From assembly GCF_003367395.1 (NCBI RefSeq), contig NZ_CP031417.1:620001-684000 (forward strand): DNA of 64,000 bases, given 5' to 3'. A program made the translations under genes and the position numbers. This DNA is from Pseudolabrys taiwanensis. Its GTDB lineage: Bacteria; Pseudomonadota; Alphaproteobacteria; Rhizobiales; Xanthobacteraceae. Shown one piece after another: positions 55,933 through 64,000 of this stretch (positions are counted from its first letter, which is position 1; each line of letters opens with the position of its first letter). The notes below the pieces were generated by a model, which was given only the letters and a program-made list of their open reading frames with translations, was not told where the DNA came from and made no database searches.

Positions 55933-57117
55933 ATGGACACGCGCGCCGACACTTATCTTGGATACCGGCATATGGCGGCGGAGCCGCGGCCAGTCGCGGT
56001 GACGCGCTGGAGCGCTCAGCTTGCGGATCCGCAGGTCGAGCAGGATTTCCGGATCGATCGGTTTGCCGAGGATCGCCGGCGCGTGATGTTGCTGCTGCTG
56101 CTGGCATCGGCGGTCAGCGCGTTCAACTTCGGTTTCCAATTTCACGAGTTCTGGACTCGCGGCGGCGTGGTGGTCAGCCTGATCCCGGCCGCGGCGCCCG
56201 TATTCCTGCCATTGATTGCGTTCGGCATCGTCTCCCGCGTCCGCAGGCCCGGCCTGCTCGAAGCGTTGATGGCGGTCTTCATCGTCGTTGGCATGGTGTC
56301 GCGGATGACGATTATGACGGTCTATCCGGTGACGGCCTTCTTGTGGCCGACGCTCATCGTCAGCATTGTCTTCATCATCTATGTCTACTTGCCGATCCGC
56401 TTCTTCGTCGCAGCCGCGCTGGCGGCGGCGTTCTCGGTCGTTGCGCCGGCATGGTGGTTCTTCGTCGCCGGCACGACGCTGCCGTTGGAGCAGATGCTGC
56501 GGGCCTCGGTATGGCTGGTCTTCGCCAACGCACTCGGCTTTCTCGCCGCGAACTCCATCCAGCGTGCCCAGCGGGAGCGCTATGCGCAAAGCCTTCTGCT
56601 GAAGGAGCTCTTGTCGACCGACGCGATGACCGGCATCGGCAATCGCCGCCGGTTCGACGACGCACTCGAGCGCGAATGGCGCCGCTGCAGCCGCTCCGGC
56701 AAGCCGCTGTCCTTGCTGATGATCGACGTCGATCACTTCAAAGCCTACAACGATCATCACGGCCACCTGCAGGGCGATGAGTGTCTTCGCCAGGTCGCCA
56801 AGCTGTTGGTGGAGAGCGTCGGCCGACCGGCCGATCTGGTCGCCCGCTATGGCGGCGAGGAGTTCGTCTGTCTGCTGCCCGAAATCGCCGAGGAGGGCGC
56901 CCGCGCCGTCGCCGCGAAGTGCATGATGGCGATCGCGCGCGCGGCCATTCCGCATGCGGGCTTGCCGGCAGCGGCGAAGCTGACCATCAGCATCGGCGCT
57001 GCCACCGGCCACGAGGTCGCCTTGCACAGTCCGGGCGCGCTGGTCGCGCTCGCCGATAAACTGCTCTACTGCGCCAAGCGCGCCGGCCGCGACCAGGTCG
57101 TGACCGGCGTGTTGTAG
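55933..57117 (+). CDS. Membrane-anchored diguanylate cyclase (GGDEF domain)
   Basis: Makes cyclic di-GMP from GTP. The protein (394 residues from the ATG at 55933; TTG at 55915 would add six) has about six hydrophobic helices in the first 190 residues without an obvious ligand motif, then a GGDEF domain. The active site is GGEEF (residues 307-311), with DVDHFKAYNDHHGH as the metal and substrate segment. RPAD at 298-301 lies five residues before GGEEF, so the product-inhibition site is kept. Stands alone, with no EAL gene nearby. Confidence 0.92.
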   Translation: MDTRADTYLGYRHMAAEPRPVAVTRWSAQLADPQVEQDFRIDRFAEDRRRVMLLLLLASAVSAFNFGFQFHEFWTRGGVVVSLIPAAAPVFLPLIAFGIVSRVRRPGLLEALMAVFIVVGMVSRMTIMTVYPVTAFLWPTLIVSIVFIIYVYLPIRFFVAAALAAAFSVVAPAWWFFVAGTTLPLEQMLRASVWLVFANALGFLAANSIQRAQRERYAQSLLLKELLSTDAMTGIGNRRRFDDALEREWRRCSRSGKPLSLLMIDVDHFKAYNDHHGHLQGDECLRQVAKLLVESVGRPADLVARYGGEEFVCLLPEIAEEGARAVAAKCMMAIARAAIPHAGLPAAAKLTISIGAATGHEVALHSPGALVALADKLLYCAKRAGRDQVVTGVL

Positions 57118-57161
57118 TGCCTAAGCCGCTTGATTGAGAATCGCCCGTCGCAGCGATGCAA

Positions 57162-58109
57162 TCACGCGCTCGCTTGATCGAGCGCCGCGATGTCCTCCGC
57201 CGACAGTTTGAGCGCCGGCGCCTTCAATATGTCCTTGAGCTGCTCAAGGCTCGTGGCGCTGGCGATCGGCGCTGTGACGCCGGGCTTTGCGAGCAACCAG
57301 GCGAGAGCGATCTGCGCCGGCGTCGCATGCTGCCGGCTCGCCACCTGATCGAGCGCGTCGAGGATCGCGACGCCGCGCGGGTTGAGATAGCCCTTCACCT
57401 TACCGCCGCGGGCGGCATTCTTCCGCGCGTCGGCTTCGGTGCGGTACTTGCCGGTGAGGAAGCCGGCGGCCAGCGCATAGAAGGGGATCACGCCGAGCCC
57501 GTGCTCGCGGACGATCGGCAAATAGTCGGTCTCGAAGCCGCTGCGTTCGACGAGATTATAGAGCGGCTGCAGCGTCTCGTAGCGCGGCACGCCGAGTTTG
57601 GCGCTGGCCGCGAGCGACGCGGTCAGCCGTGCCGGCGTGAGGTTCGAGGCGCCGATGGCGCGCACCTTGCCGGCCTTGATGAGTTGCGCGTAGGCCTCGA
57701 GCGTCTCCTCGACCGGCGTCTCTTCGTTGTCGAAATGCGTCTGGTAGAGGTCGATGCAGTCGACCTGAAGCCGCTTGAGCGAGGCTTCGGTCGATCGCAG
57801 GATGTAGTCCTTGCGCACGCATTTGCCTTCGCCCATGTCGGAGCCGACCTTGGTGGCGATGACCACCTTGTCGCGCTTGCCGCTTTGCTTGAACCAGCGG
57901 CCGATGACGGTCTCCGACTCGCCGCCGCTATGCCCCGGCGCCCAGCGCGAATAGCTGTCGGCGGTGTCGACGGCGTTGAAGCCGGCATCGACAAACGCAT
58001 CGAGGATGGCAAACGACGTCTTTTCGTCGGCGCTCCAGCCGAACACGTTGCCGCCGAGCATGAGCGGGGCGATTTGAAGGCCAGAGCGGCCGAGCGGGCG
58101 AAGTTGCAT
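57162..58109 (-). CDS. Aldo/keto reductase
   Basis: NADPH-dependent carbonyl reductase. The 315-residue protein starts at the ATG at 58109 (MQLRPLGRSGLQIAPL) and has the catalytic tetrad Asp48, Tyr53, Lys87 and His125 (DTADSYSRW, ATKVG, YQTHFDN). It belongs to the YajO/Tas-type branch, with GESETVIGRWFK early on. Its substrate is unknown. Convergent with the diguanylate cyclase gene, with 44 bases between the stops. Confidence 0.92.
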   Translation of the reverse strand: MQLRPLGRSGLQIAPLMLGGNVFGWSADEKTSFAILDAFVDAGFNAVDTADSYSRWAPGHSGGESETVIGRWFKQSGKRDKVVIATKVGSDMGEGKCVRKDYILRSTEASLKRLQVDCIDLYQTHFDNEETPVEETLEAYAQLIKAGKVRAIGASNLTPARLTASLAASAKLGVPRYETLQPLYNLVERSGFETDYLPIVREHGLGVIPFYALAAGFLTGKYRTEADARKNAARGGKVKGYLNPRGVAILDALDQVASRQHATPAQIALAWLLAKPGVTAPIASATSLEQLKDILKAPALKLSAEDIAALDQASA

Positions 58110-58210
58110 GGTTGTCCTTTTTCGCGGCGTTCGGTGGTCGTCAGAAATCGGGTCGGCGCCAGCGGTCGGTGTCGATAGGAGAAGGTGCAGTCCTAACCCG
58201 AGACCTCGCA

Positions 58211-58693
58211 ATGCAGCAAGAAAACACACACATCATTACTCGCAATCCGTTCGGCACCATGGATGTTCCCACGCCAAATGACAGGGACGTGTTGGACTTT
58301 GCCGCAACGGCAAGATTGCCGGGCGATGCAGGCGACGCCAATGCCGGCTCGTGGGCACAGGCGCTTGCGCCGGCCGATCCGCTCGATGGCGCATGGGCAA
58401 GCCGCTGGAACGGCGGAGCCGATCCGACCATTGCCGGCGATACGCCGGAGAAATGGAAGCAAGGCAGGGCGGAAGTCCGCGCTATCGGCGAGCGCGTTTA
58501 CTTACGTTTCGATTGGGACGGCGGCCGACGGCACGGATTGATCGACGCGCACCGCGAGAGTGAGACTCGCCTGGTCGGCAAATACATCAATCTCACCGAT
58601 CCGAAAATCACGCGGCCGTGGGTTGGGCTTATCGTCGATGCGACGCGCATCGACGGGCGCTTTCCGCATGGGCGGCTCGACTTCCGGCGCTGA
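58211..58693 (+). CDS. Conserved-looking hypothetical protein
   Basis: Not recognised. The 160-residue product starts at the ATG at 58211 (MQQENTHIITRNPFG) without an evident ribosome site; an internal ATG at 58259 is possible. It is soluble, acidic to neutral, rich in Asp, Gly, Arg and Trp, with WNGGADPTIAGDTPEKWKQG and VGKYINLTDPKITRPWVGLI as the most protein-like segments. It runs towards korB with only 8 bases between their stops. Confidence 0.55.
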   Translation: MQQENTHIITRNPFGTMDVPTPNDRDVLDFAATARLPGDAGDANAGSWAQALAPADPLDGAWASRWNGGADPTIAGDTPEKWKQGRAEVRAIGERVYLRFDWDGGRRHGLIDAHRESETRLVGKYINLTDPKITRPWVGLIVDATRIDGRFPHGRLDFRR

Positions 58694-58701
58694 GTTGCCG
58701 C

Positions 58702-59757
58702 TCAGCGCAAGGACGCGTTGATCTTGTCGAGCGCCGATTGACCCGGGCACAGCTCTTTCGCATTGAGCGTATTGAGCGGCGCCCTCACGGTGCGCAGATG
58801 CTCATGCAAATCCTGCGGCTCTTCTTCGACGTAGAGCAGGCCCGTGACGATCTGCCCCTTCGACGCGTGATGCTGCAGGAAGCCGAGCGCGGCGGTGCGG
58901 TCGTGCAGGTCGTAGTCGGCCGCGAGCTTGCGCAGCGCGAGGCGAGAGCCGTCGTGCTGCTCGACGATCTCCACCGTGCCGGGCTCCTGCTTCACCTCGA
59001 TCGGCATGCGCGAGGAAATGAAATCGAGGCGGTTCACCGCCTCGTTGTGCTCGCGCACGAAATCGAAGCTCTTGGTCGAGCCGGCATGGTTGTTGAAGGC
59101 GACGCAGGGCGAGATGACGTCGATGAAAGCCGCGCCCTTGTGGGCAATGGCCGCCTTGATGATCGGCACGAGCTGCTGTTTGTCGCCGGAGAAGGAGCGG
59201 GCGACGAACGAGGCACCGAGCTGCAGCGCCATGGCGACGAGGTCGATGGAGTTGTCGGTGTTGATCACGCCGCGCTTGGACTTCGAGCCCCGGTCGGCGG
59301 TGGCCGAGAACTGGCCTTTGGTCAGGCCATACACGCCGTTGTTCTCGACGATGTAGACCATGTTGACGCCGCGGCGCAGGCAGTGCGCGAACTGGCCGAG
59401 GCCGATGGAGGCGCTGTCGCCGTCGCCGGAGACGCCGAGATAGATGAGGTCCCGGTTGGCGAGATTGGCCCCGGTCAGCACCGACGGCATGCGGCCGTGC
59501 ACCGAGTTGAAGCCGTGCGAATTGCCGAGGAAGTAGGTCGGGGTCTTCGACGAACAGCCGATGCCGGAGATCTTCGCCACGCGGTGCGGCTCGATCGACA
59601 GCTCGAAGCAGGCCTGGATGATGGCGGCGGTGATGGAGTCGTGACCGCAGCCGGCGCACAAGGTCGACACCGAGCCTTCGTAGTCGCGGTGGGTGTAGCC
59701 GAGCGCGTTCTTCGGCAGGTCGGGGTGATGGAATTTCGGCTTGGCGATGTAGGTCAT
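58702..59757 (-). CDS. korB: 2-oxoacid:ferredoxin oxidoreductase, beta subunit (KorB-type)
   Basis: Thiamine diphosphate-binding subunit of an enzyme that converts 2-oxoacid plus CoA and oxidised ferredoxin into acyl-CoA and CO2, reversibly. The 351-residue protein has CAGCGHDS (Cys34, Cys37) and GIGCSS for the [4Fe-4S] cluster, the ThDP motif GDGDSA (residues 111-116) closing with ENN (138-140), and GLTKGQ. Substrate is most likely 2-oxoglutarate, but pyruvate or branched-chain acids cannot be excluded. Third gene of a minus-strand operon; a REP-like element separates it from korA. Confidence 0.93.
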   Translation of the reverse strand: MTYIAKPKFHHPDLPKNALGYTHRDYEGSVSTLCAGCGHDSITAAIIQACFELSIEPHRVAKISGIGCSSKTPTYFLGNSHGFNSVHGRMPSVLTGANLANRDLIYLGVSGDGDSASIGLGQFAHCLRRGVNMVYIVENNGVYGLTKGQFSATADRGSKSKRGVINTDNSIDLVAMALQLGASFVARSFSGDKQQLVPIIKAAIAHKGAAFIDVISPCVAFNNHAGSTKSFDFVREHNEAVNRLDFISSRMPIEVKQEPGTVEIVEQHDGSRLALRKLAADYDLHDRTAALGFLQHHASKGQIVTGLLYVEEEPQDLHEHLRTVRAPLNTLNAKELCPGQSALDKINASLR

Positions 59758-59780
59758 GGGATTGCCGCTCTCTCTCTGCC

Positions 59781-59877
59781 GTCATGCCCGCGAAAGCGGG
59801 CATCCAGTACGCCGCAGCGCCGGTCGTATTCGCCGGCTACCGTGATTACTGGATCGTCCGCTTTCGCGGACGATGAC
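59781..59877. repeat. REP-like bimodular element D between korA and korB
   Basis: GTCATGCCCGC-GAAA-GCGGGCATCCAGTA, spacer, then TACTGGATCGTCCGC-TTTC-GCGGACGATGAC. It has the same plan as the copies at 1468, 17765 and 28727 and the cleanest arms of the set. Confidence 0.85.
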
Positions 59878-59891
59878 GCTCAAAAACTGTC

Positions 59892-61736
59892 TCACGACGT
59901 CACCTTCACCTGCTTCACCTTCAACGTATCGAGGTGATCGCCGATGGCCTTGGCGATGAAGCGGGCGGTGATCGGCGTGCCGTCGTAATGCAGGATCGGC
60001 ACCAGCCGCACCGGGTCGATGCCGCATTCGTTGACGATGAGCGAACGCAGTTGCGCGTCGCGGTTCTGCTCGACGACGAAGATGAAGTCGTGATCGGCGA
60101 CGAAGGAATTGACCGACGAGTGGAACGGGAAGCCGCGGACGCGCATGCGGTCGAGTGCATGGCCCTTGGCCTCGATCATGTGGATCGCTTCGTCCATCGC
60201 CGGCGCGGTCGAGCCGTAATAGATGACGCCGTATTTGCTCGGCTTGGCCGCGTTGGCGATCAGCGGCCGCGGCACCAGGTCCTTGGCCGTCTCGAACTTG
60301 CGCAAGAGGCGCTGCATGTTGTCGACATAAGGCGCCCCTTCCTCGGTATAGCGCGCGTAGCGATCGCGCGAGGTGCCGCGGGTGAAGAACGAGCCCTTGG
60401 TCGGATGCGTGCCGGGATAGGTGCGGTAGGGAATGCCGTCGCCGTCGACGTCGAGATAGCGGCCGAACTCCCTGCCGGCCTCCAACTCTTCGGCGGTCAT
60501 GACCTTGCCGCGGTCGTAGACCTTGCTGTCGTCCCAGGCGAAGGGTTTGCACAGATGCGTGTTCATGCCGATGTCGAGGTCGAGCATGACGAAGATCGGC
60601 GTCTGCAGCCGGTCGGCGAGGTCGAAGGCCTGTGCACCGAACTCGAACGCCTCGTTGGGATCTTCCGGGAACAGCAGCACGTGCTTGGTGTCGCCATGCG
60701 AGGCATAGGCGCAGGAGATGATGTCGCACTGCTGCGTGCGCGTCGGCATGCCGGTGGAGGGGCCGGCGCGCTGCACGTCGAACAGCACCGCCGGGATCTC
60801 GGCAAAATAAGCGAGCCCGATGAATTCCTGCATCAGCGAAATGCCGGGGCCGGAGGTCGCGGTGAAGGCGCGGGCGCCGTTCCAGCCGGCGCCGATCACC
60901 ATGCCGATCGAAGCGAGTTCGTCCTCGGCCTGGATGATGGCGTACTTGGCCTCGTTGGTCTCGGGATCGACGCGCAGCCGCGCACAGTGCCGCGTGAAGG
61001 CGTCGGCCAGCGAGGAGGAGGGCGTGATCGGATACCAGGCGCAGACCGTGGCGCCACCATAGACGGCGCCGAGCGCCGCCGCGGCGTTGCCCTCGACGAA
61101 AATGCGGTCGCCGATCTTGTCGGCCTTGCGGATGCGCAATCCGATCGGACAGTCGAGGTTCAAGGTCGCGTAATCGCGGCCGATATGCAGCGCCTTGAGG
61201 TTCGGCTCGATCAGTTTTTCCTTGCCCTTGTACTGTTCGCCGATCAGCTTCTCGACCACGGCGACGTCCATATCGAGCAGCGCCGTCAGCGCGCCGATAT
61301 AGATGATGTTCTTGAACAGTTGCCGTTGCCGCGGGTCGGTGTATTCGCGGTTGCAGATGGCGGTCAGCGGCATGCCGATGACGGTGATGTCGTCGCGGAA
61401 TTTCGACGGCGGATACGGCTTGGTCGAGTCGTAGAACAGATAGCCGCCCGGCTCGATGCCGGCGATGTCCTTGTCGAAAGTCTGCGGGTTCATCGCCACC
61501 ATGAAGTCGGTGCCGCCGCGCGCGCCCATATGGCCGGCTTCGGAGACGCGCACTTCGTACCAGGTCGGCAGGCCCTGGATGTTGGACGGGAATATGTTGC
61601 GCGGCGCGACCGGCACGCCCATGCGCATGACGGCGCGGGCGAACATCTCGTTGGCGCTTGCCGAGCCGGAGCCGTTGACGTTGGCGAAGCGGATGACGAA
61701 GTCGTTTACGCGGCTGATCGGCGTTGCGGTCGGCAT
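59892..61736 (-). CDS. korA: 2-oxoacid:ferredoxin oxidoreductase, fused gamma-alpha subunit (KorA-type)
   Basis: Partner of KorB; domains I, III and II in the fused order. The 614-residue protein starts with the gamma part (NDFVIRFANVNGSGSASANE, and SEAGHMGARGGTDFMVA) to about residue 190. The alpha part begins near GNAAAALGAVYGGATVCAWY and contains PITPSSSLADAF and ATSGPGISLMQEF, which contact the ThDP substrate. The ATG at 61736 lies 31 bases inside the preceding gene, giving a long overlap. No ferredoxin gene is adjacent; the Fe-S protein upstream could play that role. Confidence 0.93.
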   Translation of the reverse strand: MPTATPISRVNDFVIRFANVNGSGSASANEMFARAVMRMGVPVAPRNIFPSNIQGLPTWYEVRVSEAGHMGARGGTDFMVAMNPQTFDKDIAGIEPGGYLFYDSTKPYPPSKFRDDITVIGMPLTAICNREYTDPRQRQLFKNIIYIGALTALLDMDVAVVEKLIGEQYKGKEKLIEPNLKALHIGRDYATLNLDCPIGLRIRKADKIGDRIFVEGNAAAALGAVYGGATVCAWYPITPSSSLADAFTRHCARLRVDPETNEAKYAIIQAEDELASIGMVIGAGWNGARAFTATSGPGISLMQEFIGLAYFAEIPAVLFDVQRAGPSTGMPTRTQQCDIISCAYASHGDTKHVLLFPEDPNEAFEFGAQAFDLADRLQTPIFVMLDLDIGMNTHLCKPFAWDDSKVYDRGKVMTAEELEAGREFGRYLDVDGDGIPYRTYPGTHPTKGSFFTRGTSRDRYARYTEEGAPYVDNMQRLLRKFETAKDLVPRPLIANAAKPSKYGVIYYGSTAPAMDEAIHMIEAKGHALDRMRVRGFPFHSSVNSFVADHDFIFVVEQNRDAQLRSLIVNECGIDPVRLVPILHYDGTPITARFIAKAIGDHLDTLKVKQVKVTS

Positions 61737-63511
61737 GACGGTCCTGCGTGAGTCATTTCCAGCAAGAATTTCTGCATGTCCCAGGCCCCGGTGGGGCAGC
61801 GCTCGGCGCATAGGCCGCAGTGCAGGCACACGTCCTCGTCTTTCACCATCACGCGCCCGGTCTTAAGACCGTCCTGCACGTAAAGGTCCTGAGACAGGTT
61901 CTTGGCCGGTGCGTTGAGCCGCGTGCGCAGCTCGGCTTCCTCGCCGTTCGGCGTGAAGGTGATGCAGTCCATCGGGCAGATGTCGACGCAGGCATCGCAT
62001 TCGATGCAGAGCTTCGACGTGAACACCGTCTCGACGTCGCAGTTGAGGCAGCGGTGGGCTTCCTTCACGGCGAGCTGCAGATCGAAGCCGAGCTCGACCT
62101 CGGCCTTGATGTCCTTGAGCGCCACGACAGTGTCGCGGTGCGGCACCTTGTAGCGCTGGTCGAGCGCGATGTCGTTGTCGTAGGACCACTCGTGGATGCC
62201 CATCTTCTGGCTGATCAACTCGACCGCCGGCGCGGGGCGGTCGGCGATGTCTTCGCCGTTGAGCAGCTTGTCGATGGAGACGGCGGCCTCGTGGCCATGC
62301 GCCACAGCCCAGATGATGTTCTTCGGACCAAAGGCGGCGTCGCCGCCGAAGAAGATCTTCGGATGCGTCGACCGCATGGTCTTCTCGTCGACCACCGGCA
62401 TGTCCCACTTGTCGTCGAACTCGATGCCGATGTCGCGCTCGATCCAGGGAAAGGCGTTCTCCTGGCCGACCGCGACGAGCACATCGTCGCAGGGGAAGTG
62501 CTGGTCCGGCTCGCCCGCCGGCACCAGCTTGCGCCGGCCCTTGGCGTCGTATTCGGCCTTCACCTTCTCGAAGGTGATGCCGGTGAGTTTGCCGTTGTCG
62601 TGGGTGAATGCCTTCGGCACGAGGTAATTGTGGATCGGGATGCCTTCGTGCATGGCGTCTTCCTTTTCCCAAGGCGACGCCTTCATCTCCTCGAAGCCGG
62701 AACGCACGACGACATCGACCTGTTCGCCGCCGAGACGGCGGGCGGAGCGGCAGCAGTCCATGGCGGTGTTGCCGCCGCCGAGCACGACGACGCGCTTGCC
62801 GATCTTGTCGATGTGCCCGAACGACACCGACGACAACCAGTCGATGCCGATATGGATGTTGGCGGCCGCTTCCGTGCGGCCGGGAATATCGAGATCGCGG
62901 CCGCGCGGTGCACCGGAGCCGACGAAAATCGCGTCCCAGCCTTCGGCGAGCAGCGCTTTCATGCTGTCGATGCGCGTGCCGGCCCGGAAGTCGACGCCGA
63001 GATCGAGGATGTAGCCGGTCTCTTCGTCGATCACCGAATCCGGCAAGCGGAATTTCGGAATTTGCGTGCGGATCATGCCGCCGGCTTTTTTGTCGGCGTC
63101 GAACACGGTGACGCTGTAGCCGAGCGGCGCGAGATCGCGCGCGACGGTCAGCGAGGAGGGGCCGCCGCCGACCAGCGCGACGCGCTTGCCGTTCTTCATG
63201 GCGGCCGGCTTCGGCAATCGCGAACGAATGTCGTCTTTGTAATCCGCGGCAACGCGCTTCAACCGGCAAATCGCGACCGGTTCGTTCTCGACGCGGTCGC
63301 GCCTGCAGGCGGGCTCGCAGGGACGGTCGCAGGTGCGTCCGAGAATGCCGGGAAACACATTGGATTGCCAATTGATCATATAGGCGTCCGAGTAACGCCC
63401 GTGTGCGATCAAACGAATGTATTCGGGAACGGGCGTGTGCGCCGGGCACGCATATTGGCAATCGACGACTTTATGAAAGTACTCGGGCGCGGACGTGTCC
63501 GTGTTCTTCAT
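61706..63511 (-). CDS. FAD/NADPH oxidoreductase with N-terminal and C-terminal Fe-S domains (GltD-like), Kor operon
   Basis: Probable electron-exchange subunit moving electrons between NAD(P)H and the KorAB enzyme. The 601-residue protein has a GltD-type N-terminal cluster domain (Cys18, 22, 61, 65, 69, 82), an FAD motif VALVGGGPSSLTVARDL (111-127), an NADPH motif VVVLGGGNTAMDCCRSARR, and two C-terminal [4Fe-4S] ferredoxin motifs (CIECDACVDICP and CLHCGLCAERCP). The ATG at 63511 follows GAGGAGTTCG. It is first in the operon and overlaps korA by 31 bases. Bifurcation or simple NADPH-ferredoxin exchange cannot be decided from sequence. Confidence 0.93.
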   Translation of the reverse strand: MKNTDTSAPEYFHKVVDCQYACPAHTPVPEYIRLIAHGRYSDAYMINWQSNVFPGILGRTCDRPCEPACRRDRVENEPVAICRLKRVAADYKDDIRSRLPKPAAMKNGKRVALVGGGPSSLTVARDLAPLGYSVTVFDADKKAGGMIRTQIPKFRLPDSVIDEETGYILDLGVDFRAGTRIDSMKALLAEGWDAIFVGSGAPRGRDLDIPGRTEAAANIHIGIDWLSSVSFGHIDKIGKRVVVLGGGNTAMDCCRSARRLGGEQVDVVVRSGFEEMKASPWEKEDAMHEGIPIHNYLVPKAFTHDNGKLTGITFEKVKAEYDAKGRRKLVPAGEPDQHFPCDDVLVAVGQENAFPWIERDIGIEFDDKWDMPVVDEKTMRSTHPKIFFGGDAAFGPKNIIWAVAHGHEAAVSIDKLLNGEDIADRPAPAVELISQKMGIHEWSYDNDIALDQRYKVPHRDTVVALKDIKAEVELGFDLQLAVKEAHRCLNCDVETVFTSKLCIECDACVDICPMDCITFTPNGEEAELRTRLNAPAKNLSQDLYVQDGLKTGRVMVKDEDVCLHCGLCAERCPTGAWDMQKFLLEMTHAGPSCRPQRRSAA

Positions 63512-63882
63512 CGAACTCCTCGTAACGCGTCCCGCAACGGCTACTGTCTGTGCGGTCGCGTCCAGCCATCACGCGGGCTGGGCTTCCGTCGCGTTGCATG
63601 TCGCGACAACCACTCCGATGCACCGATATTATGCATTGGAAGCGTTCAAAGCTACACATCCTTGCGACGACAGCTGCGCAATTAACCGCGAGTTCGCACG
63701 CCATTTCGTCGCTTGAAAGCTTTGGCGGCGTCGCCATGGTCCCGCTTTGATTTCGCCGCAGTGCACGCCCGATGCGTTGCGGCGCACAATGCTTTCGTGA
63801 TGCGGCGCGTTGGGAGTGTCGCGTCTTCACGGCAGAGCGCCGGCCCGCATGGCGGACCGGCGCAGCTGATGCGTGCGATGTG
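63512..63882. other. Upstream region of the Kor operon, no gene
   Basis: About 370 bases without a supportable gene. Read on the minus strand, a TAATAT lies near 63637-63642 but its -35 is poor. At 63837-63863 there is a hairpin, GCGCCGG-C-CCGC, ATG, GCGG-A-CCGGCGC, just past the stop of the partial gene at the edge, so it may end that transcript; no T-run was seen. Confidence 0.45.
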
Positions 63883-64000
63883 TCAGTATTCGCAGTAGCG
63901 GCGGCGCACCCAGTGTCCGCGCACTTTCACACGCCGGGTGTAGCAGCGCTCATAACCGTAATAGTAGGGATCGGAGTAGGAGTAGTCGTTGTAGTAAAAC
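63883..64000 (-). CDS. C-terminal tail of a small Tyr-rich protein, cut by window edge
   Basis: Only the last 38 codons are visible, ending at a TGA at 63883-63885. The sequence is Tyr-rich (NDYSYSDPYYYGYERCYTRR) and closes with the pattern HWVRRRYCEY. Tails of this sort, Cys-x-x-x-Arg followed by a Trp-Val-Arg stretch and a C-terminal Cys, are common in small secreted alphaproteobacterial proteins. Function unknown. The reading frame has no stop through to the edge, which supports coding, but the piece is short. Confidence 0.6.
   Translation of the reverse strand, partial: FYYNDYSYSDPYYYGYERCYTRRVKVRGHWVRRRYCEY

Noticed and set aside
55896-56780. 294-codon frame overlapping the diguanylate cyclase gene
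   Set aside because: Out-of-frame shadow; the GGDEF protein in the other frame has intact active site and inhibition site.
61820-63685. Plus-strand frame of 621 codons over the Kor flavoprotein gene, and a 605-codon one over korA (59934-61751)
   Set aside because: Antisense shadows. The minus-strand products carry complete FAD, NADPH, Fe-S and ThDP motifs; the plus frames carry none.

Overview
This is a GC-rich chromosomal segment of an alphaproteobacterium, most likely of the order Hyphomicrobiales/Rhizobiales (Nitrobacteraceae/Xanthobacteraceae-like). The reasons are the gene order secY-adk-rpsM-rpsK-rpoA-rplQ with adk inside the alpha operon, tRNA-Trp directly before secE-nusG, the str operon rpsL-rpsG-fusA-tuf running into S10-spc-alpha on one strand, and dispersed palindromes of the GTCAT...ATCCA(C/G) kind. 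This placement is inferred from gene order and motifs, not from a database search.

Layout. 1-2.4 kb (minus strand): an ABC-F ATPase cut by the window edge and a siderophore-interacting flavoprotein. 2.7-4.9 kb: tRNA-Trp, secE, nusG, rplK, rplA and a strong terminator. 5.1-11.6 kb: an accessory block lying between rplKA and rplJL-rpoBC, made of a type V autotransporter of about 1,180 residues and a two-subunit molybdenum hydroxylase of the isoquinoline 1-oxidoreductase type. 12.2-22.1 kb: rplJ, rplL, rpoB, rpoC with a terminator. 22.4-24.0 kb: a GH13 alpha-glucosidase. 24.5-43.5 kb: an almost unbroken ribosomal superoperon (str, S10, spc, alpha) ending at a strong terminator after rplQ.

43.6-64 kb is mixed housekeeping and accessory DNA. 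It holds a soluble chemoreceptor-like protein with its sensor domain at the C-terminus, a diheme cytochrome c, a quinone-oxidoreductase-like dehydrogenase divergent from an HxlR regulator with a perfect palindrome between them, an HtrA protease coupled to a small membrane protein, rarA, an RluC/RluD pseudouridine synthase with a very long Arg/Gly-rich N-terminus, an FNT-type transporter, an ArsR regulator driving a string of SRPBCC genes (the middle one reduced to its last helix), a diguanylate cyclase, an aldo/keto reductase, and a three-gene operon for a 2-oxoacid:ferredoxin oxidoreductase (FAD/Fe-S subunit, KorA, KorB). The window ends in the tail of a Tyr-rich small protein.

The genes themselves are mostly conserved. 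The less expected material is between and at the edges of them: REP-like bimodular palindromes placed at rplL-rpoB, rpoB-rpoC, tuf-rpsJ, rpmD-rplO and korA-korB junctions; stem-loops at rplL-rpoB, rpsK-rpoA and rpoA-rplQ; a long rpsL leader with an attenuator-like hairpin; a likely leaderless ArsR transcript; and terminal extensions on L5, adenylate kinase and the pseudouridine synthase. I found no CRISPR array, transposase, prophage or integrase, and no multi-gene system that I would call undescribed.
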